Below, piece after piece: positions 63,925 through 64,000 of a stretch of DNA of 64,000 bases. A program made the position numbers and the translations under genes. Numbering within the stretch: the first letter of the stretch is position 1; each line of letters begins with the position of its first letter. Origin of the DNA: Erythrobacter sp. KY5 (GTDB taxonomy: Bacteria > Pseudomonadota > Alphaproteobacteria > Sphingomonadales > Sphingomonadaceae); NCBI RefSeq assembly GCF_003264115.1, contig NZ_CP021912.1:1161001-1225000 (forward strand), written 5' to 3'. Under the pieces are notes generated by a model that saw only the letters and a program-made list of their open reading frames with translations, was not told where the DNA came from and searched no databases.

Positions 63925-64000
63925 CTATTCGGTGGGCTCTGCCTCTTCGGACTTGTCCTTCTTCGCGAGGAGCGACTTGAAGTCGAAACCGCCAAGCAGC
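63925..64000 (-). CDS. cpaF: Probable CpaF/TadA secretion ATPase, C-terminal end only
   Basis: Only the last 25 codons are in the window; they encode LLGGFDFKSLLAKKDKSEEAEPTE and a TAG stop. The GFDF-S-LL ending and position directly upstream of tadB on the same strand fit the C terminus of the CpaF/TadA ATPase that powers Tad pilus assembly. The main motifs lie outside the window, so the assignment rests on context. The 150 bases between it and tadB show no further gene. Confidence 0.6.
   Translation of the reverse strand, partial: LLGGFDFKSLLAKKDKSEEAEPTE

Overview
This window looks like a chromosomal segment of an alphaproteobacterium of the order Sphingomonadales, most likely an Erythrobacter-like member of the Erythrobacteraceae. 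The case rests on high GC, large TonB-dependent receptors with very strong codon bias, a TorF-type putative porin, an ATP12 assembly chaperone, a STAS-fused MlaE permease and a Tad pilus cluster. No taxonomic marker such as rRNA is present, so this is inference. I see no rRNA, tRNA, CRISPR array, prophage or insertion sequence.

Layout: 1-8245 holds a partial phosphatase, a TorF porin, glyoxalase I, NhaA, an NfrB/NfrA-like pair and a TauE exporter with its TIGR02186 partner. 8406-11876 holds a HerA-like ATPase converging on a protein that joins a TIR domain, one membrane helix and a periplasmic ligand-binding-like domain. 11901-17382 holds queE, a beta-lactamase-fold hydrolase, valS and an enoyl-CoA hydratase. 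17516-21143 is a retrograde lipid transport (Mla) operon. 21140-24360 is a five-gene chain (crcB, rluA-type, HAD, small membrane protein, atp12) in which every junction is a 4-base stop/start overlap. 24568-29058 holds rpsU, an FKBP isomerase and gatC-gatA-(small membrane ORF)-gatB. 29102-39888 holds an AT-rich lipoprotein gene, a TonB receptor, an aldehyde dehydrogenase, an M16 peptidase and a penicillin-acylase-family hydrolase, all on the minus strand.

40110-42686 is clpB behind a heat-shock-like promoter. 43129-52688 carries two large TonB-dependent receptors around a secreted S9 peptidase, which suggests peptide import and degradation. 52831-56185 is a three-gene operon of two 2-oxoglutarate/iron oxygenase-like proteins and a methyltransferase. 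56329-58314 is a thiolase plus HSD10-type dehydrogenase pair behind a perfect 14-bp palindrome. 58422-59778 is an M23 peptidase preceded by three tandem paralogous 37-residue membrane peptides. 60242-61668 is a crotonase and a MarR regulator. 61782-64000 is the end of a Tad pilus locus (cpaF, tadB, tadC).

The observations I rate highest are the triple array of unannotated 37-residue membrane peptides (59377-59778), with a sigma-54-like promoter and inverted repeats upstream, and the TIR-membrane-sensor protein (10098-11876). Also notable are the overlooked 54-residue membrane ORF between gatA and gatB, and repeated operator-like motifs upstream of queE and of the crotonase gene.
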